NCBI RefSeq assembly: GCF_026342835.1
Contig: NZ_JAPEMI010000001.1
Location: forward strand, 620,001-684,000
DNA from: Streptomyces sp. NBC_00154
Lineage (GTDB): Bacteria; Actinomycetota; Actinomycetes; Streptomycetales; Streptomycetaceae
DNA length: 64,000 bases
Direction: 5' to 3'
A program made the translations under genes and the position numbers. This document shows, piece after piece, positions 1 to 9,230 of the stretch (positions are counted from its first letter, which is position 1; each line of letters starts with the position of its first letter). The notes below the pieces were generated by a model that was not told the origin of the DNA, did not search any database, and saw nothing but the letters and a program-made list of their open reading frames with translations.

Positions 1-2
1 CC

Positions 3-767
3 TGGCCGATGGACGACGACGCGGCCGAGCAGGCCGTCGCCGGGGCGCTGGGCCTCGGGTTCCGGCTCGTCGACACCGCGCTCAACTACCGCAACGAGAC
101 CGGCACCGGCCGCGGGATCGCCCGCAGCGGTGTGCCGCGCGAGGACGTCTTCGTCACCACCAAGGTCCCGGGCCGGCACCACGGATACGAGAAGACGCTG
201 GCGTCGTTCGAGGAGTCCCGGCGCAATCTCGGGCTCGACTACGTGGACCTGTATCTCATCCACTGGCCGCTGCCCCGGGTCGATCTGTACGTCGACACCT
301 GGAAAGCCATGATCCAGCTCCGCAAGGACGGTCTGGTGCGGTCGATCGGTGTCTCCAACTTCACCGCGGCCCATGTCGAGCGGCTGGAGCAGGAGACCGG
401 GGTGCTGCCCGCCGTCAACCAGATCGAGATGCATCCGCGCTTCCCGCAGGAGGAGCTGCGGGCCGTGCACGAGGCGAAGGGCATCGTCACCGAGAGCTGG
501 AGCCCGCTGGGCCGCGGACACCGGCTGCTGGCGGACCCGGAGATCGTCGCCGTCGCCGAGGCGCACGGTGTGACACCCGGTCAGGCCGTGCTGCGCTGGC
601 ACACCCAGCTCGGTGCGGTGCCGATCCCGAAGTCCGCCGATCCGGGGCGGCAGCGCGAGAATCTGGATCTGTTCGGCTTCGAGCTGACGGCGGACGAACT
701 GGCCCGGATCTCCGCGGGTCCGCGGCGGCGGTTCGGCGGAGACCCGGAGTCCCACGAGGAGTTCTGA
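3..767 (+). CDS. Aldo/keto reductase, 5' end outside window
   Basis: NADPH-dependent aldo/keto reductase of the 2,5-diketo-D-gluconate reductase-like group, acting in the cytosol on small carbonyls. The frame is open to the left edge, so roughly the first 20-25 residues are missing. The AKR tetrad is visible: Asp in LVDTA, Tyr in NYRNE, Lys in VTTKV and His in LIHWP. GVSNF and PIPKS(A)D, typical of NADPH binding, are also present. The C-terminus is complete. The substrate cannot be assigned. The next gene is on the opposite strand. Confidence 0.9.
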   Translation, partial: WPMDDDAAEQAVAGALGLGFRLVDTALNYRNETGTGRGIARSGVPREDVFVTTKVPGRHHGYEKTLASFEESRRNLGLDYVDLYLIHWPLPRVDLYVDTWKAMIQLRKDGLVRSIGVSNFTAAHVERLEQETGVLPAVNQIEMHPRFPQEELRAVHEAKGIVTESWSPLGRGHRLLADPEIVAVAEAHGVTPGQAVLRWHTQLGAVPIPKSADPGRQRENLDLFGFELTADELARISAGPRRRFGGDPESHEEF

Positions 768-832
768 CCGGCGGCGACTCACCGGCCGGGGTTCACCCGT
801 GGGATCTCACGCCGGACCTCGCGGTTCCCGGG

Positions 833-1162
833 TCACTCACCGCGGGGCGTGAGCTCCGCCATCAGGGACCAACCGTCGCCCGGGACCTCGACGTTGATGA
901 TCTCCGGGGTCCGGGCGACGAGGTCCGCCATCCCTTCCATCGCCGCCGCGAAGTGCTCGGACTTCACATGCGCCTCACCCGCTTCCGGGGACGCGAAGGC
1001 CTCCAGGAGCACGAACTGGTCCGGATTCTCGACGCTGTACGACCACTCGAAGAACAGATTGCCCGGTTCCTGACGAGTGGCGAGGGTGAAGGGCTCGACG
1101 GCCGGAAGCCAGTTGTCACGCTCGGTGCTGCGGACGGTGAACTTGACGGCGATGAAGATCAT
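833..1162 (-). CDS. Putative quinol monooxygenase, ABM domain (YgiN-like)
   Basis: Small (109 aa) dimeric alpha/beta-barrel protein of the antibiotic biosynthesis monooxygenase family. The fold is supported by the N-terminal strand IFIAVKF, the central FFEWSYSVENPDQFVLLEAF block and the HVKSEHF segment that carries the conserved His. An ATG at 1162 is preferred because AGGAG precedes it by about 8 nt; the open frame extends 25 codons further upstream without such a site. It lies downstream of allantoicase on the same strand after a 106-bp gap, so co-transcription is possible but unproven. Members oxidise quinols or polyketides or only bind small aromatics; the substrate here is unknown. Confidence 0.8.
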   Translation of the reverse strand: MIFIAVKFTVRSTERDNWLPAVEPFTLATRQEPGNLFFEWSYSVENPDQFVLLEAFASPEAGEAHVKSEHFAAAMEGMADLVARTPEIINVEVPGDGWSLMAELTPRGE

Positions 1163-1268
1163 GGCGACTCGACTCCTGCTCGGGACCTGCGATCCGCCCA
1201 GAGTCCCATAGGCCCTGGATCGGAACGCATCGGGCACACCAGGAAGGAGCCGGAGTCACCCGTCCTCG

Positions 1269-2399
1269 TCAGCCGCCCAGCTCGCGGTGGCGGACGCCCA
1301 GTCGCGTCGCGCCCTCCGCCGTCAGTGATCCGAACAGCCGCAGCCGCGAGATGCCGCCGTCCGGGTAGATGTCGATCCGGACGTGGGTGGCCCGTACGGC
1401 CTCCGGCAGGACGAAGCGGTGGTTCGTGTCGGGCTGCAGCCGGGTCCGGGGCAGGAGCTCGACCCAGTCCCCGCCGTTCCCGTCGCCGCTCTCCCCGTCC
1501 CGCACCGAAAGGCTCGCCCAGCCGGCCGAGTTGCCCTTGAGGTACGCGGTGTCGATCTCGACGGCCCGGATCTCCGACTGCTCGGCGAGTCGGTAGCGGA
1601 TCCAGTCGTTGCCCTTGTCGCGCCGACGGCGCGTCTCCCAGCCGTCGTCCATCTGCCGGGAGCGGCCGGGCTGGATCGTGTTGGTGGCCGGGGAGTAGAA
1701 GCGGTCGGAGGCGTCCTCGACCTGACCGCCGTTCTCCAGCGCCACGAGGTCGAAGGTGGACAGGGCGGCCAGCCAGGCGGGGTCCGGGACGACCTCTCCG
1801 TAAACGCGGAGACGGGCGATCCCGCCGTCGGGGTGCTGGTTGACCCGCAGATGGGTGACGCGCTGTTCGACGTCGATCGCGAACCCGTTGGCCGCGTGGC
1901 CGCCAACGGCAGTGCGGGGTACGAGCGTTGTCCACTTCACGTCCGGCGCGAGGAGCTCCTCGGGCGACGGGGAGCCGGGGACGGAGGCCGCCTCGACGGA
2001 GACGGCCTGCGGGTAGTTGCCGCGGAAGTGGGCGGTGTCGACGACGATGCCGCGTACGAGGCCGGGCGCGCCGAGCCGCACCAGCGCCCAGTCGTGGTCC
2101 TCGTCCGTGGGGTGCGGCTGCGCGGCGCTGACGCCACGGCGGCGGCGCGTCTCCCAGCCGTCCATGATCTTGCCCTTGTGCCCGAAGTGCTCCGGGTCGA
2201 ACTCGGCGGGCCCGGGCTTCAGCAGGTTCTCGCGCTCGGCGAAGAACTCGTCGTTGGCGGCGATCACGCCCGCGCCGAGCCGCCGGTCGGCGAGGTCGAC
2301 GAGATGGGTGAAGGGGAAGTCGGCGGTGCGGTAGTCGGCGTACGGGTCGCCGCCGCCGTACGGGTCGGCGTCGCCGGTGAAGTGCGCTGTCGCCGTCAT
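1269..2399 (-). CDS. alc: Allantoicase
   Basis: Hydrolyses allantoate to (S)-ureidoglycolate and urea (EC 3.5.3.4), the second step after allantoin ring opening. The 376-aa protein has the two tandem allantoicase repeats of the family; each carries a DGWETRRRR signature (about residues 80-88 and 250-258). The N-terminal half includes LVDLADRRLGAGVIAANDEFFAE, as in fungal and actinobacterial enzymes (read as two shorter motifs, LVDLADRRLG and NDEFFAE). The ATG starts 2 bp after the allantoinase stop, so the pair is translationally linked. No ureidoglycolate lyase is adjacent, so the next step must be encoded elsewhere. Confidence 0.96.
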   Translation of the reverse strand: MTATAHFTGDADPYGGGDPYADYRTADFPFTHLVDLADRRLGAGVIAANDEFFAERENLLKPGPAEFDPEHFGHKGKIMDGWETRRRRGVSAAQPHPTDEDHDWALVRLGAPGLVRGIVVDTAHFRGNYPQAVSVEAASVPGSPSPEELLAPDVKWTTLVPRTAVGGHAANGFAIDVEQRVTHLRVNQHPDGGIARLRVYGEVVPDPAWLAALSTFDLVALENGGQVEDASDRFYSPATNTIQPGRSRQMDDGWETRRRRDKGNDWIRYRLAEQSEIRAVEIDTAYLKGNSAGWASLSVRDGESGDGNGGDWVELLPRTRLQPDTNHRFVLPEAVRATHVRIDIYPDGGISRLRLFGSLTAEGATRLGVRHRELGG

Positions 2400-2401
2400 G
2401 G

Positions 2402-3745
2402 TCAGTGGTTCCTTTCGAGCAGGCGGCCGGTGGGTTCGGTGAGGACGCCGGTCGCCGCGATCCGCCGGCCGCGCAGCCAGGTCGACTTCACCACGCCGTG
2501 CAGGGTCCGTCCCGCGTAGGCGGTGACCTGGTTGCGGTGGAACAGCTCGGCCGGGTCGACGGTGAAGGTCTCGTCGGGGGCGAGGACCGCGAAGTCGGCG
2601 TCCCGGCCGGCCTCGATGGCGCCCTTGCGGGTCAGCCCGGCCAGCGTGGCAGGGGCGGCGGACATCCAGCGCGCCACGTCGTCGAGCGAGTGGCCGCGCC
2701 GGCGCGCCTCGGTCCAGATGGCGGGCAGGCCGAGCTGGAGGGAGGAGATGCCGCCCCAGGCGGAGGCGAAGTCCGGCGTCTTGAGGTCGGTGGTGCAGGG
2801 CGAGTGGTCGGAGACGATGCAGTCGATCGTGCCGTCGGCGAGCCCGTCCCAGAGCGCGTCCTGGTTGGCGGCTTCACGGATCGGCGGACAGCACTTGAAC
2901 TCTGTTGCACCATCCGGGACTTCCTCGGCGGTGAGAGTGAGGAAGTGCGGGCAGGACTCGACGGTCACCCGCACGCCGTCGCGCTTGGCGGCCGCGATGA
3001 GCGGCAGCGCGTCGCCGGACGACAGATGCAGGACATGGACGCGCGCGTTCAAGCGCCTGGCGTGGGCGATGAGGCCCTCGATGGCGGTGTTCTCGGCGTC
3101 ACGCGGCCGGGAGGCCAGGAAGTCGGCGTACGCGGGTCCGCTGCGCTGCGGCGCGGCCGCCAGATGGCGCGGGTCCTCGGCGTGCACGATCAGCAGCCCG
3201 CCGAAGCCGGCGATCTCGGCCATGGAGCGGGCCAGCTGCTCCTGGTCGAGCTCGGGGAACTCCTCGACCCCGGAGGGCGACAGGAAGCACTTGAAGCCGA
3301 AGACGCCGGCCTCGTACAGCGGCCGCAGATCCTTGACGTTGGCCGGGACGGCACCGCCCCAGAAGCCGGTGTCGACGTGCGCCTTGGTGGCCGCGACCTG
3401 CCGCTTGATCCGCAGATGGTCGACGGTGGTGGTCGGCGGGAGGGAATTGAGCGGCATGTCGAGCAGGGTCGTGATGCCGCCCGCCGCGGCTGCGCGGGTG
3501 GCGGTCCAGAAGCCTTCCCACTCGGTGCGGCCGGGGTCGTTCACATGGACATGGGTGTCGACGAGGCCGGGCAGCAGGACGTCGTCGCCGAAGTCCTCCA
3601 GCCGGGCCCCGGCCGGCACCTCGGTGTCGTACGCCAGGACGGCGTCGATCGTCCCGCCGGCGACCGCCACCGCTGCAGGGCGCGTCCCCTCGGGGGTGAC
3701 GACGCGCGTCGAGCGCAGTACCAGGTTCACGTCCGCACCGGACAC
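2402..3745 (-). CDS. allB: Allantoinase
   Basis: Cyclic amidohydrolase opening (S)-allantoin to allantoate (EC 3.5.2.5). The 447-aa protein shows the metal-binding set of the dihydroorotase/allantoinase family: HVH in [12 protein letters not shown], the carbamylated-lysine segment FKCFLS, VHAED, the LHLSSG His and Asp in SDHSPC. A GTG start at 3745 has GAGGAG about 6 nt upstream. It is first in a two-gene unit with allantoicase and diverges from an AllR-like regulator across about 350 bp that contain both operator types described in this annotation. Confidence 0.96.
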   Translation of the reverse strand: MSGADVNLVLRSTRVVTPEGTRPAAVAVAGGTIDAVLAYDTEVPAGARLEDFGDDVLLPGLVDTHVHVNDPGRTEWEGFWTATRAAAAGGITTLLDMPLNSLPPTTTVDHLRIKRQVAATKAHVDTGFWGGAVPANVKDLRPLYEAGVFGFKCFLSPSGVEEFPELDQEQLARSMAEIAGFGGLLIVHAEDPRHLAAAPQRSGPAYADFLASRPRDAENTAIEGLIAHARRLNARVHVLHLSSGDALPLIAAAKRDGVRVTVESCPHFLTLTAEEVPDGATEFKCCPPIREAANQDALWDGLADGTIDCIVSDHSPCTTDLKTPDFASAWGGISSLQLGLPAIWTEARRRGHSLDDVARWMSAAPATLAGLTRKGAIEAGRDADFAVLAPDETFTVDPAELFHRNQVTAYAGRTLHGVVKSTWLRGRRIAATGVLTEPTGRLLERNH

Positions 3746-3794
3746 CCGTGCTCCTCACTTCCGGCCTCTCGGCGGCCTGAGGGCGCCGAAGAAA

Positions 3795-3811
3795 TTCAAC
3801 GAACTGTTGAA
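3795..3811. promoter_or_regulatory. TTCAAC-N5-GTTGAA palindrome upstream of allB
   Basis: Perfect 6-5-6 inverted repeat about 50 bp upstream of the allB start. The same core occurs at 20463-20479 (uraD) and 24554-24570 (katA). The surrounding 21 bp match the katA copy at 18 of 21 positions. This suggests one regulator for three purine-catabolism promoters. The binding protein is not known from the sequence. Confidence 0.7.
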
Positions 3812-3898
3812 GGAGTCTTCACCTGGGATTCCAGCCCGTCAAGACCCCACCTTCCCCGCCGGTCGGCAAGCCGACCACTCACATGGGCGACTGGAGAT

Positions 3899-3934
3899 TT
3901 CCACGAAGTAAAAGGGCAATTTCGGAGAGCGGAA
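3899..3934. promoter_or_regulatory. Weak 36-nt TTCC...GGAA element between allB and allR
   Basis: Read on the minus strand this starts TTCCG, carries GAAA near position 12, and ends GGAA, with the same 36-nt outer spacing as the elements at 6251, 22622 and 32877. Identity to the hyi copy is only about 17 of 36 in ungapped alignment. It is placed to control both allBC and allR. AllR binding is inferred from family and position; this is the least certain of the four copies. Confidence 0.4.
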
Positions 3935-4097
3935 CGTAGCATGGGCCAGGTACGGCTTCGCAGAACCGTCCCGTGGATCGCGGACACCCGGACAAACAGG
4001 CCCTGACCGGCCAGGACGCCGTGCCGGAGCAGTGGGCCGATCGGGAACCTCCCGGTAGGCTGCTGCCTTGCCCTTCCGCCTCGAAAGGACCGTTGAC

Positions 4098-4898
4098 GTG
4101 CCGCCGTCCCACGCCAGCACATCCGACTCCAAGCCCGCCGGTTCCAGCGGCGGCGTGCAGTCACTTGAGCGCGCTTTCGATCTGCTGGAGCGGATGGCCG
4201 ACGCCGGGGGCGAGGTCGGGCTGAGCGAACTCTCCGCGAGCAGCGGACTCCCGCTGCCCACCATTCACCGGCTGATGCGCACGCTGGTCGTCTGCGGCTA
4301 CGTGCGCCAGCAGCCCAACCGGCGCTATGCCCTCGGCCCGCGCCTGATCCGGCTCGGCGAGTCCGCGTCCAGGCTGCTCGGGACCTGGGCCCGACCGTAT
4401 CTGGCGCGACTGGTCGAGGAGACCGGCGAGACCGCGAACATGGCGCTGCTCGACGGCGACGAGGTCGTGTACGTCGCACAGGTGCCGTCGAAGCACTCGA
4501 TGCGGATGTTCACCGAGGTGGGCCGGCGGGTCCTCCCCCACTCCACGGGGGTGGGCAAGGCGCTCCTCGCGCACACCCCGCCGGACGAGGTACGGGCACT
4601 GCTGGCCCGCACCGGAATGCCGGCCGCCACCGAGAAGACGATCACCACCCCGGACGGCTTCCTGGACGCGCTGGACCAGGTCCGCCGCGCGGGATACGCG
4701 GTGGACGACAACGAGCAGGAGATAGGGGTCCGCTGCCTGGCGGTCTCCGTACCGAACTCCCCCACCTCGGCCGCGATCTCCATCTCGGGCCCGGCTGGAC
4801 GGGTCACGGAGGCGGCGACGGAGCGGATCGTGCCGATCCTGCAGCAGGTCGCGAAGGAGCTGTCGCAGGCGCTGGCCAGCAGCGGCCCCACCGGCTGA
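4098..4898 (+). CDS. allR: IclR-family regulator, probable AllR repressor of allantoin/glyoxylate genes
   Basis: IclR-type regulator (about 266 aa): an N-terminal winged helix-turn-helix (QSLERAFDLLERMAD, then LSELSASSGLPLPTIHRL) and a C-terminal ligand-binding IclR domain with the SMRMFTEVGRR and HSTGVGKALLA motifs. GTG at 4098 is chosen over a TTG at 4068 because AAAGGA precedes it at good distance. It diverges from allB. AllR proteins of this family repress allantoin use and release DNA on binding a glyoxylate-type metabolite; that role is inferred here from family and neighbours. It is the best candidate to bind the 36-nt elements at aceB, gcl and hyi. Confidence 0.88.
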   Translation: MPPSHASTSDSKPAGSSGGVQSLERAFDLLERMADAGGEVGLSELSASSGLPLPTIHRLMRTLVVCGYVRQQPNRRYALGPRLIRLGESASRLLGTWARPYLARLVEETGETANMALLDGDEVVYVAQVPSKHSMRMFTEVGRRVLPHSTGVGKALLAHTPPDEVRALLARTGMPAATEKTITTPDGFLDALDQVRRAGYAVDDNEQEIGVRCLAVSVPNSPTSAAISISGPAGRVTEAATERIVPILQQVAKELSQALASSGPTG

Positions 4899-4916
4899 GG
4901 CAGCTCGGACGTGACT

Positions 4917-4946
4917 GTGCCCACCGGGCAGGGACCCGGCGGGCAC
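4917..4946. terminator. Bidirectional hairpin after allR
   Basis: 12-bp stem with one mismatch (GTGCCCaCCGGG pairing with CCCGGcGGGCAC) and a 6-nt loop, between convergent allR and the DUF5955 gene. There is no U-tract, as usual in Streptomyces. Confidence 0.6.
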
Positions 4947-4985
4947 TGTCGTGTTCGCGGGCGACCGACGCCCCCTTGCGTCCCG

Positions 4986-5297
4986 TCAGCGGCGCGGCGG
5001 CTCGCCGAAGAGGTCCACGGCGACACGTACGTCCCTGAGTGCGGATGTCAGTGCGCTCACCGAGCCGATCGCCCCCGCGATCAGCAGCAGTGAGCGGCGC
5101 AGTCGCCGGATCTCCGGCACACCGGTGACGGCCATGGCGTCCAGTGCGGCCAGCTCGTCCTCGGCGATCCCCCGGTCGGGGAACTCCGCAGGATGCCCGG
5201 CCAGCTCACGACGGAGCCGGGAGACCGCCGTACGCAACTCCGTCACCCTTGGGTCCTCGCCACTGCTGGTCACCCGCGTCTGCCCCACGCTTCGCAA
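4986..5297 (-). CDS. DUF5955-type small hypothetical protein
   Basis: Small protein of about 103 aa conserved in streptomycetes; I recall it as the DUF5955 family, with no known function. Visible features are an N-terminal amphipathic helical region rich in Arg and Glu (VTELRTAVSRLRREL), DRGIAEDELAALDAM, and a hydrophobic stretch SLLLIAGAIGSVSALTSAL that could be a membrane-associated or buried helix. The start is uncertain: TTG at 5297 lies 7 nt after GAGGGGGAG; GTG at 5288 and the upstream start at 5360 are alternatives. It converges on allR. Confidence 0.6.
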   Translation of the reverse strand: MRSVGQTRVTSSGEDPRVTELRTAVSRLRRELAGHPAEFPDRGIAEDELAALDAMAVTGVPEIRRLRRSLLLIAGAIGSVSALTSALRDVRVAVDLFGEPPRR

Positions 5298-5503
5298 CAA
5301 AGCACTCCCCCTCGCACATCCTTGTGCCGGTGTTTCGACCACGTCCCGAGCCGTGGTCAAGTGCCCGGGGGTGTGCGCAAGTTAACGCCATGACGGGTGC
5401 CGCGCGCCACTCCACGGTCAGAAATCAGGGTGACCACCGGGGGACGCAGCGTACTGGCCGGTCCGGTAGGAAATCACCGGTGCGGTGAGGTATTCAGGGC
5501 CTC

Positions 5504-6163
5504 ATGGCTCATACACCCCACACCCTGTCCACTTCCGGCGCTCCGCAACCGTCCTGTCCCTCCGACGGGGGACAGCAGCCGGTGATCGCCGGTCTGCTGC
5601 TCGCCGCGGGCGGCGGCCGCCGCCTCGGCGGCCGGCCGAAAGCCCTGCTGGAACACCGCGGCCGGCCGCTCGTCGAACATGCGCTGCGCGCGCTGCGGAA
5701 CGGCGGCTGCGACCCCGTCCATGTGGTGCTCGGCGCCGCGGCGGAGACGGTACGGGCACGGGCCGACCTCTCCGGCTGCACGGTGACCGTCAATGCGCAG
5801 TGGCCGGAAGGCATGGGTTCGTCACTGCGGGCGGGTCTGGGCGCACTCGCCGGCACGGGAGCGGATGCGGCACTCGTTCTGCTCGTGGACCAGCCGGGCA
5901 TCGGTGCCCAGGCGGTGGCACGGGTGCGGTCGGCGTACCGCTCCCGGCTGAGCCTGGCGGCGGCCTCGTACGACGGGGAACGCGGCCATCCGGTGCTGTT
6001 CGGGGCCGAACGGTGGGCTGATGTCGCGGCGGGCGCGGTGGGCGACCAGGGCGCCCGGACGTACCTGCGGGCGCACCGCGATGCGATCACGCTCGTCGAG
6101 TGTTCCGATGTGGCGGAGGCGTACGACATCGACACGGCGGAGGATCTGACGCACCTTGAATGA
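5504..6163 (+). CDS. MobA/MocA-like molybdenum cofactor nucleotidyltransferase
   Basis: NTP-transferase-fold protein (219 aa). The nucleotide-binding motif LLLAAGGGRRLGGRPKALL (LAAGxGxRxG...PK) lies at about residues 28-46, and the metal-binding VDQPGI segment at about 128. Family members add CMP or GMP to molybdopterin to mature xanthine dehydrogenase-type enzymes. Its place between allR and malate synthase, with an XdhC protein at 60848-61999, supports a role in xanthine dehydrogenase cofactor maturation; that is inference. The N-terminal 20 residues are low-complexity, so the true start may be slightly downstream. Confidence 0.8.
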   Translation: MAHTPHTLSTSGAPQPSCPSDGGQQPVIAGLLLAAGGGRRLGGRPKALLEHRGRPLVEHALRALRNGGCDPVHVVLGAAAETVRARADLSGCTVTVNAQWPEGMGSSLRAGLGALAGTGADAALVLLVDQPGIGAQAVARVRSAYRSRLSLAAASYDGERGHPVLFGAERWADVAAGAVGDQGARTYLRAHRDAITLVECSDVAEAYDIDTAEDLTHLE

Positions 6164-6250
6164 ACCGGTTGTGCGCGCACTGGCACGCTGCGCCAGCCCC
6201 GCCCCACTTCTGTCGACCCGGAGAATCTCGACATCAACAAACCATTGAAC

Positions 6251-6286
6251 TTCCACTATGAGGAAACTACTATCCACTGGTCAGAA
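6251..6286. promoter_or_regulatory. 36-nt TTCC...GAA operator candidate upstream of aceB
   Basis: Starts TTCCACTATG, carries the core GAAACTA at positions 13-19, and ends CAGAA. It matches the hyi element at 21 of 36 positions with no gap, including all seven core bases. It lies 124 bp upstream of the malate synthase start and is a probable AllR-class operator. Confidence 0.6.
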
Positions 6287-6409
6287 GCGCTCTGTATCCC
6301 AGACGGCGCCCACGGCCACATTCCGGAGCCCTGGCACGCCGTGCCATTTCTGGCGACCCGGCGGCCGTAGAGGCGCCGCCCGCACCGCCCGCTGAAGGAG
6401 TGACAGCTC

Positions 6410-8029
6410 ATGTCCGCACCAGCGCCGTCCCCGCTGGCCATCGTCGATGCCGAGCCCCTGCCCCGGCAGGATGAGGTCCTGACCGACGCGGCCCTCGCGT
6501 TCGTGGCCGAGCTGCACCGGCAGTTCACGCCCCGCCGTGACGAGCTGCTCGCCCGCCGCGGGGAGCGCCGCGCCGAGATCGCCCGCACCTCCACACTGGA
6601 CTTCCTGCCCGAGACGGCGGCGATCCGCGCGGACGACTCCTGGAAGGTCGCGCCGGCCCCGGCCGCGCTTAACGACCGCCGGGTGGAGATCACCGGTCCG
6701 ACCGACCGCAAGATGACCATCAACGCCCTGAACTCGGGCGCCAAGGTCTGGCTCGCCGACTTCGAGGACGCGTCCGCCCCCACGTGGGAGAACGTCATCC
6801 TCGGCCAGCTCAATCTGATCGACGCCTACGAGCGCCGCATCGACTTCACCGACCCCACGTCGGGCAAGTCCTACGCGCTGAAGCCCGCCGACGAACTCGC
6901 CACGGTGGTCACCCGTCCCCGCGGCTGGCACCTGAATGAGCGTCACATCCAGCTCGACGGCACCCCGGTGCCCGGTGCGCTGGTCGACTTCGGGCTCTAC
7001 TTCTTCCACAACGCCCAGCGTCTGATCGACCTCGGCAAGGGCCCGTACTTCTACCTCCCGAAGACGGAGTCGCACCTGGAGGCCCGCCTCTGGAACGACA
7101 TCTTCGTCTTCGCCCAGGACTACGTCGGCATCCCGCAGGGCACCGTCCGCGCGACCGTCCTGATCGAGACGATCACCGCCGCGTACGAGATGGAGGAAAT
7201 CCTTTACGAGCTCCGCGACCATGCCTCCGGGCTGAACGCGGGCCGCTGGGACTACCTCTTCTCCATCGTCAAGAACTTCCGCGACGGCGGCTCGAAGTTC
7301 GTCCTGCCGGACCGCAACGCGGTGACGATGACCGCTCCGTTCATGCGCGCGTACACCGAACTCCTCGTCCGCACCTGCCACAAGCGCGGCGCACACGCGA
7401 TCGGCGGCATGGCGGCGTTCATCCCGTCTCGCCGTGACGCCGAGGTCAACAAGGTCGCCTTCGAGAAGGTCAAGGCGGACAAGGACCGCGAGGCGAGCGA
7501 CGGCTTCGACGGCTCCTGGGTCGCCCACCCGGACCTCGTCCCGATCGCGATGGCCTCGTTCGACGCGGTCCTCGGCGAGAAGCCGAACCAGAAGGACCGC
7601 CTGCGCGAGGAGGTCTCCGTGGCGGCGGGCGACCTGATCGCGATCGACACCCTGGACGCCAAGCCCACGTACGACGGCCTGCGCAACGCCGTTGCGGTCG
7701 GCATCCGCTACATCGAGGCGTGGCTGCGCGGTATGGGCGCGGTCGCCATCTTCAACCTGATGGAGGACGCCGCCACCGCGGAGATCTCCCGCTCGCAGAT
7801 CTGGCAGTGGATCAACGCGGACGTGGTCTTCGAGAACGGCGCACACGCCACGGCCGACCTGGCCCGCAAGGTCGCGGCCGAGGAACTCGCCGCGATCCGG
7901 GCGGAGGTCGGCGAGGAGGCGTTCGCGTCCGGCAAGTGGCAGCAGGCCCACGACCTGTTGCTCCAGGTGTCGCTGGACCAGGACTACGCGGACTTCCTGA
8001 CGCTGCCGGCGTACGAGCAACTGGTCTGA
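6410..8029 (+). CDS. aceB: Malate synthase A
   Basis: Condenses glyoxylate with acetyl-CoA to malate (EC 2.3.3.9). The length (539 aa) fits isoform A. Signatures are LADFEDASAPTWEN, the KTESH segment (LPKTESHLEARLWND), the domain containing GMAAFIPSRRD, GSWVAHPDL, and NLMEDAATAEISRSQIWQW near the C-terminus with the catalytic-domain acidic residues. It starts at an ATG with GGAG upstream. Here it takes glyoxylate from allantoin into the TCA cycle, complementing the gcl-glxR glycerate route. A 36-nt operator candidate precedes it and a strong hairpin follows. Confidence 0.97.
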   Translation: MSAPAPSPLAIVDAEPLPRQDEVLTDAALAFVAELHRQFTPRRDELLARRGERRAEIARTSTLDFLPETAAIRADDSWKVAPAPAALNDRRVEITGPTDRKMTINALNSGAKVWLADFEDASAPTWENVILGQLNLIDAYERRIDFTDPTSGKSYALKPADELATVVTRPRGWHLNERHIQLDGTPVPGALVDFGLYFFHNAQRLIDLGKGPYFYLPKTESHLEARLWNDIFVFAQDYVGIPQGTVRATVLIETITAAYEMEEILYELRDHASGLNAGRWDYLFSIVKNFRDGGSKFVLPDRNAVTMTAPFMRAYTELLVRTCHKRGAHAIGGMAAFIPSRRDAEVNKVAFEKVKADKDREASDGFDGSWVAHPDLVPIAMASFDAVLGEKPNQKDRLREEVSVAAGDLIAIDTLDAKPTYDGLRNAVAVGIRYIEAWLRGMGAVAIFNLMEDAATAEISRSQIWQWINADVVFENGAHATADLARKVAAEELAAIRAEVGEEAFASGKWQQAHDLLLQVSLDQDYADFLTLPAYEQLV

Positions 8030-8053
8030 GTCCGGTCCGATCCCGTAACACCT

Positions 8054-8087
8054 CGCGCCCCCGGTACCGCACAGCACCGGGGGCGCG
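8054..8087 (+). terminator. Terminator after aceB
   Basis: Perfect 12-bp GC-rich stem (CGCGCCCCCGGT with its complement) and a 10-nt loop, starting 25 bp after the stop codon. Confidence 0.75.
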
Positions 8088-8103
8088 GTTGCGTGCGGCC
8101 CCG

Positions 8104-8223
8104 TCACCGAGTGCTCAGGAACTGCTCCCCCGCCCGGTACGCCTCCGCGTACTCGCGCAGGAACGCGGCCCCGGCGACGACCGCAGAGCGCAGCTCCGAC
8201 CGGTACGGTGCGACTCCCCGCAC
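8104..8223 (-). other. Possible small or decayed coding fragment
   Basis: A 39-codon frame from GTG 8223 reads MRGVAPYRSELRSAVVAGAAF and ends GEQFLSTR. It has protein-like composition (helical, Ala/Glu/Arg alternation) but matches no family I recognise. It could be the tail of a gene removed by deletion or a chance frame. It begins 27 bp past the stop of the FN3 lipoprotein on the same strand. Confidence 0.2.
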
Positions 8224-8249
8224 GCCATGCCTGTCGGCACGATCTCCTG

Positions 8250-9230
8250 TCAGTCGCCGAGGACGACCGTGCGCCGGGCGGAGAAGTCGCCCCACTTCCC
8301 GTCCGGCAGTTTGGCGCGGATCTTCATCGAGTAGCTGGTCCCGCGGGGGTCACCGACGGTGAGCCGGTAGTTCGCCCGGCCCGCCGGCGGCTTGCCGCCC
8401 CACACGATCGTGGTGGTGAGCCGGCCGTCGAGGAAGAGCTGGTACGCGGGGATCTCACCTCCGGTGTCGGGCTGCTTCCAGTCCAGGTCGATCGCGTACT
8501 CCTTGCCCTGGGCACTGGTCGTGATCCGTAGATCGGTGGGGGCGGTACCGGCCGGCGCGCCCGGGGCGGAGGGCGTGGTGAGGTCAAGGGCGTTGCTGTC
8601 CGGCGAGGACGTGTCGGCGGCGTCCCGGGCCCGGACCGTGAAGGTGTAGACGGTGCCGGGGCGCAGTCCGGTCAGACGTGCCGTGGTCCGCGTGCCGGGC
8701 ACGCTGTGGATGCGGGAGTCCTCCTGGTAGATGTCGTACGAGGTGACGCCCACGTCGTCCGTCGAGCCGCCCCAGGACAGGGTTGCCTCCCGGCTGCCGT
8801 CCGCCTTGCCGCGCAGCCCGACCGGGCGGGTCGGCGGCTCGTGGTCGGCGGGTGTCGGCGCGGGTGTGGTGACGGCGACGGCCTGGCTCGGCGCGGAGAG
8901 GTTCCCGGCGGCGTCCCGGGCCCGGACGGTGAAGGTGTAGGCGGTGGAGGGGGTCAGCCCGTCGATGTCGATCATCTGCCGGGCCGCCGTGACGGACTCG
9001 ACCCGCGTGCCCTTGCGGTACACCTGGTAACCGGTGATCGCCTTGTTGTCGGAGGCCGGGTCCCACATGACGTGGACGGAGGTGGCGCTGCTCGCCTGCG
9101 CAGTCACTCCGCCCGGGGCGGTCGGTTTCTGCGTGTCGGCGACGTCGGCGGTGTCGCCGCAAGCGGTGAGCGTAACGAGGAGCAGGGCGGCGGAGGTGGC
9201 CAACGCGGCGTGTGCGTGGGGGCGTTGCAC
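8250..9230 (-). CDS. Fibronectin type III repeat lipoprotein
   Basis: Secreted lipoprotein of 326 aa. The signal peptide ends in lipobox LTAC with Cys24, giving a membrane-anchored extracellular protein. Two clear FN3 domains (about residues 38-125 and 132-220, each ending AYTFTVRARDAAG or VYTFTVRARDAAD) are followed by a third divergent one with a Trp-rich end. GTG at 9230 is chosen for the GGAAGG 7 nt upstream; the 80-codon upstream extension is not protein-like. FN3 arrays in streptomycetes are usually linkers of polysaccharide-degrading enzymes, but no catalytic domain is present. It diverges from the next gene. Confidence 0.85.
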   Translation of the reverse strand: MQRPHAHAALATSAALLLVTLTACGDTADVADTQKPTAPGGVTAQASSATSVHVMWDPASDNKAITGYQVYRKGTRVESVTAARQMIDIDGLTPSTAYTFTVRARDAAGNLSAPSQAVAVTTPAPTPADHEPPTRPVGLRGKADGSREATLSWGGSTDDVGVTSYDIYQEDSRIHSVPGTRTTARLTGLRPGTVYTFTVRARDAADTSSPDSNALDLTTPSAPGAPAGTAPTDLRITTSAQGKEYAIDLDWKQPDTGGEIPAYQLFLDGRLTTTIVWGGKPPAGRANYRLTVGDPRGTSYSMKIRAKLPDGKWGDFSARRTVVLGD